Notes: generated by a model not told the origin, from the letters alone. 64,000 nt of DNA from JAJPKK01 sp963824905 (GCA_963824905.1 CAWGRH010000027.1:248001-312000), one strand, 5' to 3'. Positions 25,370-34,783 are shown, counted from the first letter of the stretch. Numbers and translations are program-made.

Positions 25370-26362
25370 TTAGTGCTTCGGGATTCCTGCCTTGTCGATG
25401 ACCTCGCGCCATTTGGCGATGTCCTTCGCCATGCGGTCGCGCATCTCCTGCGGCGTGCTCCCGCGGGCATCCAAGCCAAGTTTGAGCATGCGTTCCCGGA
25501 CCTCGGGGTCCGCGAGCGCCCGCCTGATCTCGGTGCTGAGCATGGCGATGATCGGCGCGGGAACGCCGGCCGGTGCTGCGACGCCGTTCCAGCTCGATAC
25601 AACGTAGCCCGGCAACCCGCTCTCGTTCGCGGTCGGAACGTCCTTGAGCACGGGATCGCGCTTGTCGCCGGACGTCGCGATGACATGGAGCTTGTCCGCG
25701 GCGATCGTGCTCTCGAAGCCCGCGAAGTAGTCGAAGCCGAGATCCACCTCGCCGCGCAGCAACGCGGTCACGAGATCGGGCGTGGTTCGGTAGGTGACGA
25801 TCGCGAAGTCCGCGCCGCTCACCTGCTGGAACAGGACTGCCGACAGATTCTGCGTGCTGCCCGGATTGATCGCGCCGAGGTTGAGCTTGCCCGGCGACTT
25901 GCGCGCCGCCTCGATTACATCCTTCACCGTTTTGTGGGGCGAGGTCGGCGGCACTGCCAACAAGATCGCGAAGCTCGCCGCGACGGAAATCTGCGCAAAG
26001 TCGGTGAGCACGTCGTAAGGCAGGTTCTGGAACAGGCTCGCGCTGATCGCCTGGCCGTTCCCCATTTCACCGAGCGTGTAGCCGTCGGGGGACGCGCCGA
26101 GCACGGCCCGCATCGCCGCGATGCCGCCGGCGCCGGGCCGATTTTCGATGACGAAGGCCTGCTTCAGGTTCTGGCTGACCTTGTTCGCGAGCAGCCGGAT
26201 CGTCATGTCACCAGCGCCGCCTGCTCCATACGGCACGAAGATGCGGACCGGCCGGCGGGGATAATCTTCGGCCGCCCGGGCGCCATCACATGCAGCTGCA
26301 ACCGCAGCGCAGGCGAGCGCAACAGCAGCCACGGCGAAGCGGAGCCGACGCGAAACATTCAT
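25370..26362 (-). CDS. Tripartite tricarboxylate (Bug) substrate-binding protein
   Basis: This periplasmic Bug protein (330 residues) has a signal peptide ending near residue 30 (GARAAEDYP). The family start PVRIFVPYGAGGAGD is followed by VIENRPGAGG, DGYTLGEMGN and, near the end, DVPTANESGLPGYVVSSWNG. Bug proteins bind small carboxylates or amides for TctAB transporters or for signalling. No TctA or TctB gene is present. It faces away from another Bug gene (26628-27653) across a 265-base gap that probably carries both promoters, and it heads a minus-strand operon of three genes. Confidence 0.9.
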   Translation of the reverse strand: MNVSRRLRFAVAAVALACAAVAAACDGARAAEDYPRRPVRIFVPYGAGGAGDMTIRLLANKVSQNLKQAFVIENRPGAGGIAAMRAVLGASPDGYTLGEMGNGQAISASLFQNLPYDVLTDFAQISVAASFAILLAVPPTSPHKTVKDVIEAARKSPGKLNLGAINPGSTQNLSAVLFQQVSGADFAIVTYRTTPDLVTALLRGEVDLGFDYFAGFESTIAADKLHVIATSGDKRDPVLKDVPTANESGLPGYVVSSWNGVAAPAGVPAPIIAMLSTEIRRALADPEVRERMLKLGLDARGSTPQEMRDRMAKDIAKWREVIDKAGIPKH

Positions 26363-26627
26363 TGCAAGATGAAGAGAAATCTACGCCTCCTGAACCTCTG
26401 ATTGTCGCGCAGCTCGTCGTGCAAGCGCCGTTGCGCGGGCCGATGTGGCGCGCCGGGAGCGGCCTTAGCCGCTTGCCATGGCCCTAGCATGAAAGCCAAT
26501 TGAAAACGCCCCCGCCGCCATAAGTTTTTGTTACAGAAGGGTTCGGCTGCTCATCAGGTGTCGTATGGTCGCGGCGGGCGACGATCGGACGACGATCGGT
26601 GCGAACCAGAAAGAATGGGAAGAGCGC

Positions 26628-27653
26628 ATGATCGGCGCAGGGGGAACGCTCAAAGGCATGCTTCGCTGGCCGGGCCTCGTTCGCGCGCTAGTTGCGTCGA
26701 GTCTGACGGCCGGCGCACTCTCGGCGCCGTCTCTGTGTGAACGCGCAGCGGCAGCCGACGCCTATCCGTCGCAGTCCATTCGCATCGTGACGCCACTCGC
26801 TGCCGGATCGGCATCCGACGTCGCGCTGCGGATTCTCGCCGACAAGCTGTCGGAGCGCTTCGGCGTGCCGGTGATCGTGCAGAACCAGCCCGGCGCCGGA
26901 GGCGTCACCGCCGGCCGCATGGTCACGACGGCGCCGCCGAACGGCTACACCATCGCCTGGGCGGGAAACAACAGCGCCATCGGCGTCAGCCTGTTTCGGG
27001 AGGCCCCCGATCCGCGTCAGGAGATGAAGGCGATCGTCGGGGTGAGCGAGTTCGCCTATCTCTTCGTCGATTCCGCGGCGTCGCCGCACAAGTCGCTCAA
27101 GGAGTGGATCACTGCTGCGCGGGCAAAGCCCGGCACGATGAGCGTCGGCACATCGAGCGCCGGTACCACCAACTACCTCGCCGCGCTGCTGTTCAAATCG
27201 ATGCAGAAGCTCGATTTCACGGTGGTGCCTTATCGCGGGCCGACCGAGCTTTCGGTCGCGCTGCTGCGCAACGACGTCGACCTCGTCATCAACGCCTATG
27301 GCGGCCTGCGCTCGGCGATCGAGGCAAATCAGGTGCGCGCACTCGCGGCGACCTCGGCTGCGCGGCTGCCGGAGTTGCCGGACGTGCCGACGATGGCGGA
27401 GGCCGGCGTGCCCGATTTCGAGGTGACCTCGTGGAATGCGCTCTACGGGCCGAAGGACATGCCGCAGGATGCGGCCGACACGCTGGCACGGGCGACGACC
27501 GAAATCCTCAAGCGCCCGGACGTCATCGCCAAATACGCGACGATCGGTTTCGTGGCGCAGCCGCTCGCCGCCGATGCGCTCGCCGAGCGGATGCGGTCCG
27601 ACATCGAAAGGTGGGCGCGGGTGATCGGCGAGGCGCACATCAACAAGCAATGA
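26628..27653 (+). CDS. Tripartite tricarboxylate (Bug) substrate-binding protein
   Basis: This Bug-family periplasmic protein (341 residues) opens the mature part with YPSQSIRIVTPLAAGSASD, then VIVQNQPGAGGVTAG, PPNGYTIAWAGNN and DVPTMAEAGVPDFEVTSWNA. The ATG at 26628 is chosen because GGAAGAG lies just before it; a later in-frame ATG at 26658 would give a shorter leader. It is divergent from the Bug gene at 25370 and is followed after 58 bases by an amidohydrolase, mirroring the arrangement on the other side. Ligand unknown. Confidence 0.88.
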   Translation: MIGAGGTLKGMLRWPGLVRALVASSLTAGALSAPSLCERAAAADAYPSQSIRIVTPLAAGSASDVALRILADKLSERFGVPVIVQNQPGAGGVTAGRMVTTAPPNGYTIAWAGNNSAIGVSLFREAPDPRQEMKAIVGVSEFAYLFVDSAASPHKSLKEWITAARAKPGTMSVGTSSAGTTNYLAALLFKSMQKLDFTVVPYRGPTELSVALLRNDVDLVINAYGGLRSAIEANQVRALAATSAARLPELPDVPTMAEAGVPDFEVTSWNALYGPKDMPQDAADTLARATTEILKRPDVIAKYATIGFVAQPLAADALAERMRSDIERWARVIGEAHINKQ

Positions 27654-27711
27654 TGTGCGGCACCGCGGCTGACGAAGCCGCGCGGGCGCAAGCTTTCATG
27701 GGAGGAAAGGA

Positions 27712-28557
27712 ATGTTGATCATCGATTCCGGCGTTCACGTCTGGCTGCCCGAAGGGCCGGACCGGCCGTGGATGCCCGGCCGCACCGCGCATCTGCCGGA
27801 ACCGCTGACCTATCAGAAGTTCGCCGCCATGATGGATGACGCGGGCGTGAGCGCCGCCATTCTGGTGCCACCGTCCTGGGAGGGCGAGCGCATCGACTAC
27901 AGCCTGGAGGCCGCGCAGAAATATCCCGACCGCTTCGCGGTGATGGGCCGCTTTCCGATCAATCAACCGGAGGAGCGTGAGCGGCTGGAGACCTGGCGCG
28001 ACCAGAAGGGAATGCTCGGGGTGCGGCTGACGCTCCATCACGAATGGGACCGCACCTGGATGAGCGACGGCACCGCCGACTGGTTCTGGCCGGCGGCAGA
28101 ACGCCTCGGTATTCCGGTGATGCTCAATGCGCCCTACACCCACAAGGAGATCGGCGAGGTCGCCGCGCGTCACCCGCGCCTGCGCATCATTCTCGATCAT
28201 CTCGGCGCGCGTACCCTCCAGAAGGACGATGCGCTGCGGCCGCAAGTCGAGAGCACGGCGCGGCTCGCCGAGCATCCGAACATCCACGTGAAGCTCACGC
28301 TGGTGCCGGTGTTCTCGACCGCCCCCTACCCGTACAAAAACATCCAGCCGAGCATCCACCGTCTGCTCGATGCTTACGGGCCACGGCGCTGCTTCTGGGG
28401 CACCGACGCCTCCGCCATGCTCCAGCGCACGAGCTGCAGCTACGCCCAGTGCGTCGAGCTCTTCACCGAGCACATGGATTTCATGTCCAAGGCCGACCTC
28501 GAATGGGTCATGGGCCACGGCCTCGCACAGTGCCTCGACTGGCCGAAGAAGACGTAG
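27712..28557 (+). CDS. Amidohydrolase family 2 protein
   Basis: This cytoplasmic TIM-barrel hydrolase (281 residues) belongs to the amidohydrolase_2 group. The opening IIDSGVHVW keeps only one histidine of the usual HxH pair. RIILDHLGART carries the next metal-site histidine, and CFWGTDASAM carries the catalytic aspartate (WGTD). GGAGG lies 6 bases before the ATG. It follows a Bug binding-protein gene on the same strand, a pairing also seen at 23406-26362 across the divergent promoter. A lactonase or decarboxylase for the bound ligand is plausible. The altered HxH site suggests a changed metal content. Confidence 0.82.
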   Translation: MLIIDSGVHVWLPEGPDRPWMPGRTAHLPEPLTYQKFAAMMDDAGVSAAILVPPSWEGERIDYSLEAAQKYPDRFAVMGRFPINQPEERERLETWRDQKGMLGVRLTLHHEWDRTWMSDGTADWFWPAAERLGIPVMLNAPYTHKEIGEVAARHPRLRIILDHLGARTLQKDDALRPQVESTARLAEHPNIHVKLTLVPVFSTAPYPYKNIQPSIHRLLDAYGPRRCFWGTDASAMLQRTSCSYAQCVELFTEHMDFMSKADLEWVMGHGLAQCLDWPKKT

Positions 28558-28623
28558 AGCTTGTCCGAAAGAACTGGCTCCAACCGCCCTATTGCTTCAC
28601 ATCAAGATCGCATGCCGTTCGCG

Positions 28624-29352
28624 TCAGACGCGGTGGCCGCCGTCCTCGGCGATGGCGGCGAGCGGGTCGGGAGCGAGGATCACCACGGCGTTGCGCTCGA
28701 GGCGCACCCACTTCTTGTCTTCCCAGAGGCGTAGCTGCTTGTTGGTGCTCTCGCGCGACATCCCGATGATGTTGCCGAGGTCCTTCTGCGTGATCGAAAT
28801 CTTGCGCTCGTGCGTGCCGGCGGGGTCTTCGTCGAGGAGCCTCATCAGGGCCTTGGCGAGCCGGCTCGGCAGGTCGAGGAACATCAGCTCCTCGGCCTGC
28901 TCGGTGGTCCGCCGCAGGCGGGAACAAAGGATCTCGATGATCTTGAGCGCGATGTCCGGCTCGTCGCGCATCACCGGCAGGAAGTCGCGCCGTTCGATGA
29001 CGTAAAGCTCGCAGTCGGTCGTCGCGATGACGTCGGCGGTGCGCGGATGGCCGTCGAGCAGAGCGATCTCGCCGAAGATCGAGCCCTTGCCGAGCACGTT
29101 GAACACCGCGTCCTTGCCCTCGACCGAGGGCACGCTGATCTTCACCGTGCCGGATGCGATGGCGAACAGGCAGGTGCCGGGATCGCCCTTGGCGCAGATC
29201 GCGGTGCCGCGCTTCACCGACTTCGAGACGATGCAGTTGCTGAGTCGATCGATCTGCGTCGGGGTGAGTTTCGCGAAAAGATAATGGTCCCTCAGGATGG
29301 CGCGCTTGTCGGCGCCACGCTGCGGCGGTCTGCTCTCGCGAATAGCTGACAT
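28624..29352 (-). CDS. Crp/Fnr family transcription regulator
   Basis: This is a global-regulator-type protein of 242 residues. The cyclic-nucleotide-binding beta roll covers about residues 22-140 (LFAKLTPTQIDRLSN, GSIFGEIALLDGHPRTADVIA), followed by the dimer helix (DIALKIIEILCSRLRRTTEQAEEL) and a winged helix with ITQKDLGNIIGMSRESTNKQL as the recognition part. Only scattered cysteines occur and no N-terminal Cys cluster of oxygen-sensing Fnr is seen, so a cAMP or other effector type is likelier. The ATG at 29350-29352 is chosen; another start lies 51 bases upstream. It converges with the amidohydrolase gene. Targets are unknown. Confidence 0.88.
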   Translation of the reverse strand: MSAIRESRPPQRGADKRAILRDHYLFAKLTPTQIDRLSNCIVSKSVKRGTAICAKGDPGTCLFAIASGTVKISVPSVEGKDAVFNVLGKGSIFGEIALLDGHPRTADVIATTDCELYVIERRDFLPVMRDEPDIALKIIEILCSRLRRTTEQAEELMFLDLPSRLAKALMRLLDEDPAGTHERKISITQKDLGNIIGMSRESTNKQLRLWEDKKWVRLERNAVVILAPDPLAAIAEDGGHRV

Positions 29353-29868
29353 GAACGTGAGTATAAACGAGGAACCCGGTTTTTCAATTCGCTTGGTGGT
29401 CAATCCGAGACCAAAAGCGATGCATTCTGAGACTCTTGCTCAACCCTTATCGGCACGGCAGCGGCTCCACGGCAGATTTCGGCGGGTTCCGTCGTCATCA
29501 CCTGCTCTTGTGTGACCTTCATCATATTTGTTCCGGCCGCTGCATCGCATCATCCGCCGGCACGCTGGTCTTCCCGTCACATCGCGCAAAACCCAGGAGA
29601 GATCTCATGGAACTTTCGGCGGCCAAAGCCGCCATCCGACCTCTGTTTCCCTCTGGCCAGGCAGCCAGGAAATCCTACGACGCAAGGGCTTGTTCGTTGC
29701 GGCCTGCATCGCCGTCGGGGCCGTTTTCGCGGTCTTCGCTCTCACGGTGTCGGGTCCGATCGACCGGCAACGTTCGGCACGATGGTCGCGTTTCCCTGAT
29801 ACCGCCCGCCGTTGTTCCCGATGTCTCGTGCGGTTGGTGGGCAAAGCCCCAGGAACCGATTTGATGGA
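29353..29868. other. Gap with possible decayed small membrane gene
   Basis: This stretch upstream of the Crp-type gene holds no convincing intact gene. An ATG at 29607 follows AGGAGA and opens an 85-codon frame of no recognisable character. In the neighbouring frame, GLFVAACIAVGAVFAVFALTV (29690-29755) reads as a clean membrane helix without a good start. A frameshifted small membrane protein is possible. No terminator or tRNA is visible. Confidence 0.3.
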
Positions 29869-29955
29869 ATGCCGATGCTCGATTACCTCGTGATCGTGGT
29901 TGCCTTTGCGATCGTGTGCGGCGCGACGCTCCTCTTCATGAAGGTGACAGGGTAA
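29869..29955 (+). CDS. Possible 28-residue single-helix membrane peptide
   Basis: An ATG at 29869 opens a 28-codon frame whose product is almost one hydrophobic helix (LDYLVIVVAFAIVCGATLLF) followed by MKVTG and a TAA stop. A second in-frame ATG is two codons later. No strong ribosome site is evident. The clean helix with charged ends is unlikely to be chance but proves nothing by itself. Confidence 0.35.
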   Translation: MPMLDYLVIVVAFAIVCGATLLFMKVTG

Positions 29956-30247
29956 GGCCCGCGGACGTCGCCGACAACCAAGCTTGCGGGCCGGGTCGCG
30001 CGAGCCACTCTCAAGCCGTAGTCGGTCCCCTGCCATAGCCGGTCCCCTTCCGCCGCTTATGCGGCTGCTATAATCTCGCCCAAGCTGCCTTGAGGACGTG
30101 CCGAAGTCCCCACCAGGTGAACGGCAGCGAGCGTGCCGTCGGCAGGTCCCCGCCTTGCGCCGATTTTTTCCGGCAAAGCCCAAAAGACAGACGCGTCCCG
30201 CCCGCCGCATACCGCGCGGGAAAGGGATCGATCCCAAGGGGGAAAAC

Positions 30248-31108
30248 ATGCAGTGCCGTTATGCGATCTTTTCCGTCGCAATTGCGGGCGCGCTGATTGC
30301 AACGCCTGCGAGCGCCTTCGACGACGCGAAGTATCCCGATGTTTCCGGCCAATGGGTCGCGGTCCGTATTCCGGGCGTCGGCGGACAACCGGCCTTCGAT
30401 CCCTATAAGCCATGGGGCCGCGGCCAGGACGCCCCGCTGACGCCAGAGTACAAGGCGATCCATGAGCAGAGCCTCGCCGACCAGGCGGCGGGCGGCCAGG
30501 GTGGCTGGCTCACCGGCTCGAATTGCTATCCGCCCGGCATGCCCGGCATGATGAACCTCTACCAGGCCATGGAGATCGTCGTGCTGCCGGAGATCACCTA
30601 CGTCCTGATCGACCATGCCCACGATTCGCACCGGCGCATCTATACCGACGGGCGCGACTGGCCGAAGGAGCCGGAGGGTACGTTCCTCGGCTATTCGATC
30701 GGCCGATGGATCGACGAGGACGGCGACGGCCGTTACGACGTGCTCGAGGTCGAGACCCGCGACTTCAAGGGCCCGCGCACGCTCGACCCCTCGGGCATGC
30801 CGACCCACGCCGACAACCAGTCGATCGTCAACGAGCGCATCTATTTCGACAAGAGCAACCCGAAGCTCCTGATCAACGAGATCACGCTCACCGACCACGC
30901 GTTTACCCGCCCGTGGAAAGTGAAGAAGACCTACACCCGCAATGCCGCGCAGTTCCCGAACTGGCTCGAATACGACTGCATCGGCGACAACGGGCTCGTG
31001 AAGGTCGGCAACGAGACCTATTACAAGAGCGGCGACGGCAAGCTCATGCCGACGCGCCGCGATCAACCGCCGCCCGACCTGCGATATTTCAGGAAAGTGC
31101 AGAAGTGA
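30248..31108 (+). CDS. Exported protein of unknown function, paralogue of 59918-60805
   Basis: This 286-residue exported protein has a signal peptide ending near residue 24 (ATPASAFDD). Blocks include GRGQDAPLTPEYKAIHE, NCYPPGMPGMM, EIVVLPEITYVLID, DWPKEPEGTFLGYSIGRW and DVLEVETRDFKGPRTLD. The same order of features (small-residue N-term, CFPGGVPG, ESIGHYENGDTLVVDT, THTEKL-type segment) appears in the protein at 59918, so they are distant paralogues. The ATG at 30248 is chosen because GGGGGAAAAC precedes it and the signal peptide begins there. A beta-rich periplasmic protein is likely; the family's role is not known. Confidence 0.75.
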   Translation: MQCRYAIFSVAIAGALIATPASAFDDAKYPDVSGQWVAVRIPGVGGQPAFDPYKPWGRGQDAPLTPEYKAIHEQSLADQAAGGQGGWLTGSNCYPPGMPGMMNLYQAMEIVVLPEITYVLIDHAHDSHRRIYTDGRDWPKEPEGTFLGYSIGRWIDEDGDGRYDVLEVETRDFKGPRTLDPSGMPTHADNQSIVNERIYFDKSNPKLLINEITLTDHAFTRPWKVKKTYTRNAAQFPNWLEYDCIGDNGLVKVGNETYYKSGDGKLMPTRRDQPPPDLRYFRKVQK

Positions 31109-31151
31109 CGCGAGCGCCCTGTCACTGTGCCTGATGAGTTTTGATAAAGTC

Positions 31152-31240
31152 GTCGTGGCCGGGCTTGACCCGGCCATCCCGCTTATCAAGGCACGGGCGT
31201 GCCGTATCTATCGGGATCGCCGGGTCAAGCCGGCGATGAC
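31152..31240. repeat. Long imperfect palindrome, Rhizobiales intergenic repeat
   Basis: The left arm begins GTCGTGGCCGGGCTTGACCC and the right arm ends GGGTCAAGCCGGCGATGAC; together they form an 89-base hairpin with a short GGCGT-like centre. This TCATGGCCGGGCTTG-type element is common between genes of Bradyrhizobium relatives. It lies between convergent genes, where it could act as a two-way terminator or mRNA-end stabiliser. Confidence 0.8.
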
Positions 31241-31263
31241 CGTGCAAATGTCAAAGTGAGTCC

Positions 31264-32079
31264 TCAAGGCTGCGCTGCGGACAACGCCCGAATCTGCCGC
31301 ACCGCATTGTCGACCTTGATATCCAGAAAGGCCTTGCCGATCTCCGGCGTCGCCAGCGACGGGTTGCCGACGACGCCGTTCGCCTCGGCGGCTTCGGCGA
31401 GCTTGTCCTTGCGAATCCATTGCCCGGGCTTCTCCAGATAGAGCAGCGGCGAGGTGTCCCACATCCCCGCATGAACATCGTGCGGCAGGTTGTGCTTGGT
31501 GAGCCAGTCCTTGAGATCGGCGTCGCTCTTGTAATAGAGGTCGCCGATGTAGAGGACGCGCACGCCTTCTTTCCGGTGCTTGGCGTCGAGCTCCTTCGCC
31601 ACCTTGGCGAGCTCGGCCTGGCCGCCGCCGTGATCGCCCATCAGTGCCACCACTTTGAAGCCGGCGCCGAGCGCGCTCTGCGCCACTCCGCGGACGACAG
31701 CTGCATAAGCCTCAGCAGGGATCGTCACCGAACCCGGAAACCGCATGTGGCCGGTCTTCGGCGACAAGGTTCCGGTCACCGAGAACGGCATCACCGGATA
31801 GACCAGTGCATCGCCCAATTGCTCGGCAATGCGCTGCGCGGCGTAGTGTGCGACGATGTTGTGCTTGCCGATCACCATGTGCGGACCGTTCTGCTCGCTG
31901 CTGCCGGTGTAGACGATCGCCGTGTGCTTTCCGGCGGCGATTGCATCGCGTATCTCCGGCCAGGTCAGGTCGTCGATCCACACTGAGCCCGGCTCCGCGC
32001 CGGCGGACTGGGCGAGCAGGCCGGCGACGAGCAGGCTGCCAACGAACAGCAGGGCAATGAGGCGTGCGAGTCTCGTCAT
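31264..32079 (-). CDS. Exported creatininase-family amidohydrolase
   Basis: This is a creatininase-type metal amidohydrolase (271 residues) with a signal peptide (LIALLFVGSLLVAGLLAQSAGAE). Metal-site motifs are SSEQNGPHMVIGKHN, carrying Glu and His ligands, and LMGDHGGGQ, carrying Asp and His ligands. Most family members are cytoplasmic and act on creatinine or on intermediates of riboflavin and mycofactocin-like cofactors; export is unusual. The start at 32077-32079 is chosen because it gives the signal peptide directly. It is divergent from the P450 gene with a 99-base gap. The substrate is unknown; a small cyclic amide would fit the fold. Confidence 0.82.
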   Translation of the reverse strand: MTRLARLIALLFVGSLLVAGLLAQSAGAEPGSVWIDDLTWPEIRDAIAAGKHTAIVYTGSSEQNGPHMVIGKHNIVAHYAAQRIAEQLGDALVYPVMPFSVTGTLSPKTGHMRFPGSVTIPAEAYAAVVRGVAQSALGAGFKVVALMGDHGGGQAELAKVAKELDAKHRKEGVRVLYIGDLYYKSDADLKDWLTKHNLPHDVHAGMWDTSPLLYLEKPGQWIRKDKLAEAAEANGVVGNPSLATPEIGKAFLDIKVDNAVRQIRALSAAQP

Positions 32080-32178
32080 GGGCGTTTCCCCTGGTGCGGC
32101 GGTTCGCCGGTTCCGGCCTTCCCGCAGGTCATCAGATTGCCACGGGCCCGCGATGAAGTCTTTCCCTGGAGAGACACC

Positions 32179-33552
32179 ATGAACATCCATGCCCCCCGGC
32201 ATTTCGTTCCGCCTCGCCCGGACATTCCGAAAGAGAGCGTGAGCTGGTACGGCTTTCTCCGCGCGCTCCGCACCAATGCGCTGCAGATCTGGCCGCAGGA
32301 CGCCTATACCAAGGACGTGCTGGAGCAGTCCTTTTTCCGGCGCAAGCGTTTCCTGCTCAATGCGCCCGACGCAATTCACCATGTGCTGGTGGACAACATC
32401 GAGAATTATCGGCGCACCCGCGCCACCATCCGCATTTTGCGGCCGATCACCGGCGAAGGCCTGTTCCTCAGCGAGGGCGACGAATGGCGCCACCAACGTC
32501 GCACCATCGCGCCGACGCTCGCCCCGCGGGTCATCCCGATGCTGGCGCGCCACATCGTCGAGGTCGCCGACGTCGCGCTGGCGCGGCTCGACGCCGCTGC
32601 GGCACGGCCGATCGACATGCTGGCGGCGATGCAGTTCCTCGCTCTCGAGGTCGCGGCGCGCTCGATGTTCTCCCTCGAGATGGACCGCTACGGCCTGGCG
32701 CTGCGGCGGATGATCAAGAGCTTCTCTGCCGACCTCGGCCGTCCCTACTTTCTCGACCTGATGCTACCCGTCGGCATTCCCTCGCCACGCGATTTCGCCC
32801 GGATGCGATTTCGCCGCCGCTGGATCGCGCTGATGGACGAGGTGCTTGCGGCGCGACAGCGCGAACCGGCAAGCGATCAACCGCGCGACCTGTTCGACGT
32901 GCTGCTCGCGGCGCGCGACCCCGAAACCGGCGCGGCATTCTCGCAGGCGCAGCTGCGCGACCAGATGGCGACCATGATCGTCGCCGGCCACGAGACGACC
33001 GCGCTCACCATGTTCTGGTCGCTCTACCTCCTCGCCTCGGCGCCAACGGAGCAAAGCCTCGTCGCCCAGGAGGTCGCCAACGTCGATCTCACGACAGAAA
33101 ACGCCGGCGCGGCGCTGGCGAAGCTCCCCTACACCCGTGCGGTGGTGAGCAAGTCGCTGCGGCTCTATCCACCCGCCGCCGCGATTGCGCGCGTCTCGGT
33201 GGCCGACGACGACATCGGCGAGGTAAAAATTCCCGCGGGCTCGCTCGTCATGATCTCGCCCTGGGTACTGCACCGCCATGCCAAGCTGTGGAGCGAGCCC
33301 GAGGCCTTCGACCCCTCACGGTTCCTCGCGGACAAGCCACTGGCGCATCGCTTCGCCTATCTGCCCTTCGGCGCCGGCCCGCGCGTCTGCGTCGGCGCGC
33401 AGTTCGCGCTTGCCGAGGCCGCGCTGGTGCTCGCGAAGATGATGCAGCGCTTCGAGATTTCGTTAGACGACGATGAGCCGGTGCTGCCGTTCACCGTGAT
33501 CACGACGCAGCCCGATCATCCCGCCCCGTTCCGGCTGCGGTCGCGGGGATAG
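32179..33552 (+). CDS. Cytochrome P450 with altered ExxR motif
   Basis: This 457-residue P450 monooxygenase has the I-helix oxygen motif AGHETT (about residues 269-274), the heme loop FGAGPRVCVG with the ligand Cys404, and a normal meander. The K-helix, normally ExxR, reads SKSLRLYPP: Lys325 replaces the glutamate that pairs with Arg328. That residue is nearly invariant, and an AAG codon here is one base from GAG. A ribosome site GGAGAG precedes the ATG at 32179. No ferredoxin or reductase gene is adjacent. The enzyme is soluble with no membrane anchor. Substrate unknown, and activity is doubtful unless the change is tolerated or a base error. Confidence 0.9.
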   Translation: MNIHAPRHFVPPRPDIPKESVSWYGFLRALRTNALQIWPQDAYTKDVLEQSFFRRKRFLLNAPDAIHHVLVDNIENYRRTRATIRILRPITGEGLFLSEGDEWRHQRRTIAPTLAPRVIPMLARHIVEVADVALARLDAAAARPIDMLAAMQFLALEVAARSMFSLEMDRYGLALRRMIKSFSADLGRPYFLDLMLPVGIPSPRDFARMRFRRRWIALMDEVLAARQREPASDQPRDLFDVLLAARDPETGAAFSQAQLRDQMATMIVAGHETTALTMFWSLYLLASAPTEQSLVAQEVANVDLTTENAGAALAKLPYTRAVVSKSLRLYPPAAAIARVSVADDDIGEVKIPAGSLVMISPWVLHRHAKLWSEPEAFDPSRFLADKPLAHRFAYLPFGAGPRVCVGAQFALAEAALVLAKMMQRFEISLDDDEPVLPFTVITTQPDHPAPFRLRSRG

Positions 33553-33672
33553 CGCCCGAGCATCCAGGCAGCCGCCGTTCTTGATGACCTCGCGGGATCG
33601 TGATGCCGCGCACGGCAGCGAAGATGTACCGTGCCGCCCCGGTTCACGAAACGTCGTTTTCAGGAGATGTCG

Positions 33673-33915
33673 ATGCGCCTGACAATTCCTTCGGCTTTGC
33701 TGGTCGTGGCCGCCGTTGCTGGCGGAAGCCCGGTGGCATCGGCACAATCGCCGACCAGCTATCCATGGTGCGCCAAAACGGGAAAGGACTCGGCAGCGAC
33801 GTCCTGCTATTTCACGAGCTATCGCCAGTGCATGACCACGATCTCCGGCGTCGGCGGCTACTGCTTCCAAAGCCCCTACTACCAAGCCTCGCTCGCCGGT
33901 GCTCGCCGCCGCTGA
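33673..33915 (+). CDS. DUF3551 small exported protein
   Basis: This 80-residue exported protein belongs to the DUF3551 family, which is largely confined to Bradyrhizobium and close kin. A signal peptide ends near ASAQSP, then the conserved YPWCAKTG, SCYFTSYRQCM and GGYCFQSPYY with four cysteines likely to form disulfides. The ATG at 33673 is preferred over 33667 because AGGAG then lies at a normal 6-base spacing. It stands alone after the P450 gene and converges with the DUF2161 gene. Its role is unknown. Confidence 0.85.
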   Translation: MRLTIPSALLVVAAVAGGSPVASAQSPTSYPWCAKTGKDSAATSCYFTSYRQCMTTISGVGGYCFQSPYYQASLAGARRR

Positions 33916-34113
33916 CGAGCGTGCGCCGCCCGTCGATTAAGGCTCGAGGTCGATGCGGCATCGCTGCGTTCGTTCGCCTCGGCGGAACGGATGATCCACG
34001 AAGCCAGCTATCGCGGCCATTATCGCTATGGATACAGGTATGGCGCCGGTTCCTGGCGGGCGATAGGGAGAGGTCGACGATTTTCCCTGGTTGATCGCTC
34101 CTCGACGGGGAAC

Positions 34114-34783
34114 TCAGGACAGTTGGGCCATGTCTCCCAGCACCTGCGGCCAGCGCACCAAGCGCCGCCCGACCGGCGTCGGTGAGGTCGTATACGCCGC
34201 GCTCGGTCCGCACGAACCAGCCATAGACATTGTGCAGCAGGATTTTCGGCGCCTCGGGAACCACGGGACGCAAATCCCGGGTCGGCCGCGGGCCGCTCGT
34301 GAGCATCGCCGCGCACGCGAGCGCACTCTGGCGGTAGGCGGTCATGATCGGCGCGCGGGTGCTGCCGCCCGCGGCCGGATCGCCGAACCGGCGCTGGTGC
34401 TCGGTGACGAGCCGGCTGCGCTCTTTGAGATCGCGCCGCGGCCGCCACGGGCGCGGCTCGACGATCGGCTCGACCTCGCCCCTGGCAGACACCGCGAGCA
34501 GGCCGAAGCCGAGCAGCCGGCACAGCTTGCGGACCCGGGGATCGCGTTCCCGGCTGGTGGCGCGCGCAGTCGATCGGACCGCAAGCCAGACCTCCTCGCA
34601 GGCCGCGATGCGGTCGACGCCCTGGAGCACGAGCTCGAGATTGAAGGAAAGCTTGAGCTCGCAGATGACGACGAGTCCGTCTGCAGAAAGGCCGACGACG
34701 TCGCATCCCCGGATTTCGCCCTTGACCGCCAGCCCAAGTTTTTCGAGATAGCGCTTGACGGGCGGGTACAGCGAGGTTTCCAA
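34114..34783 (-). pseudogene. DUF2161 putative phosphodiesterase, C-terminal frameshift
   Basis: This is a DUF2161 protein of about 222 residues, a PD-(D/E)xK nuclease-like fold. It starts at a TTG at 34781-34783 with ETSLYPPVKRYLEKLG, then CDVVGLSADGLVVICELKLSFNLELVLQGVDR carrying the acidic-Lys active site (ELKL). The conserved C-terminus GWFVRTERGVYDLTDAGRAAL should continue as VRWPQ, found in another frame (LVRWPQVLGDMAQLS, stop 34114). One extra base near 34160 explains this; without correction the frame runs on to 33812, across the DUF3551 gene. The core is intact. It is divergent from a Bug gene. Confidence 0.82.

Noticed and set aside
33812..34113. Extension of the DUF2161 protein beyond its conserved end
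   Set aside because: The extension exists only after an apparent extra base near 34160, overlaps the DUF3551 gene and has no family resemblance.
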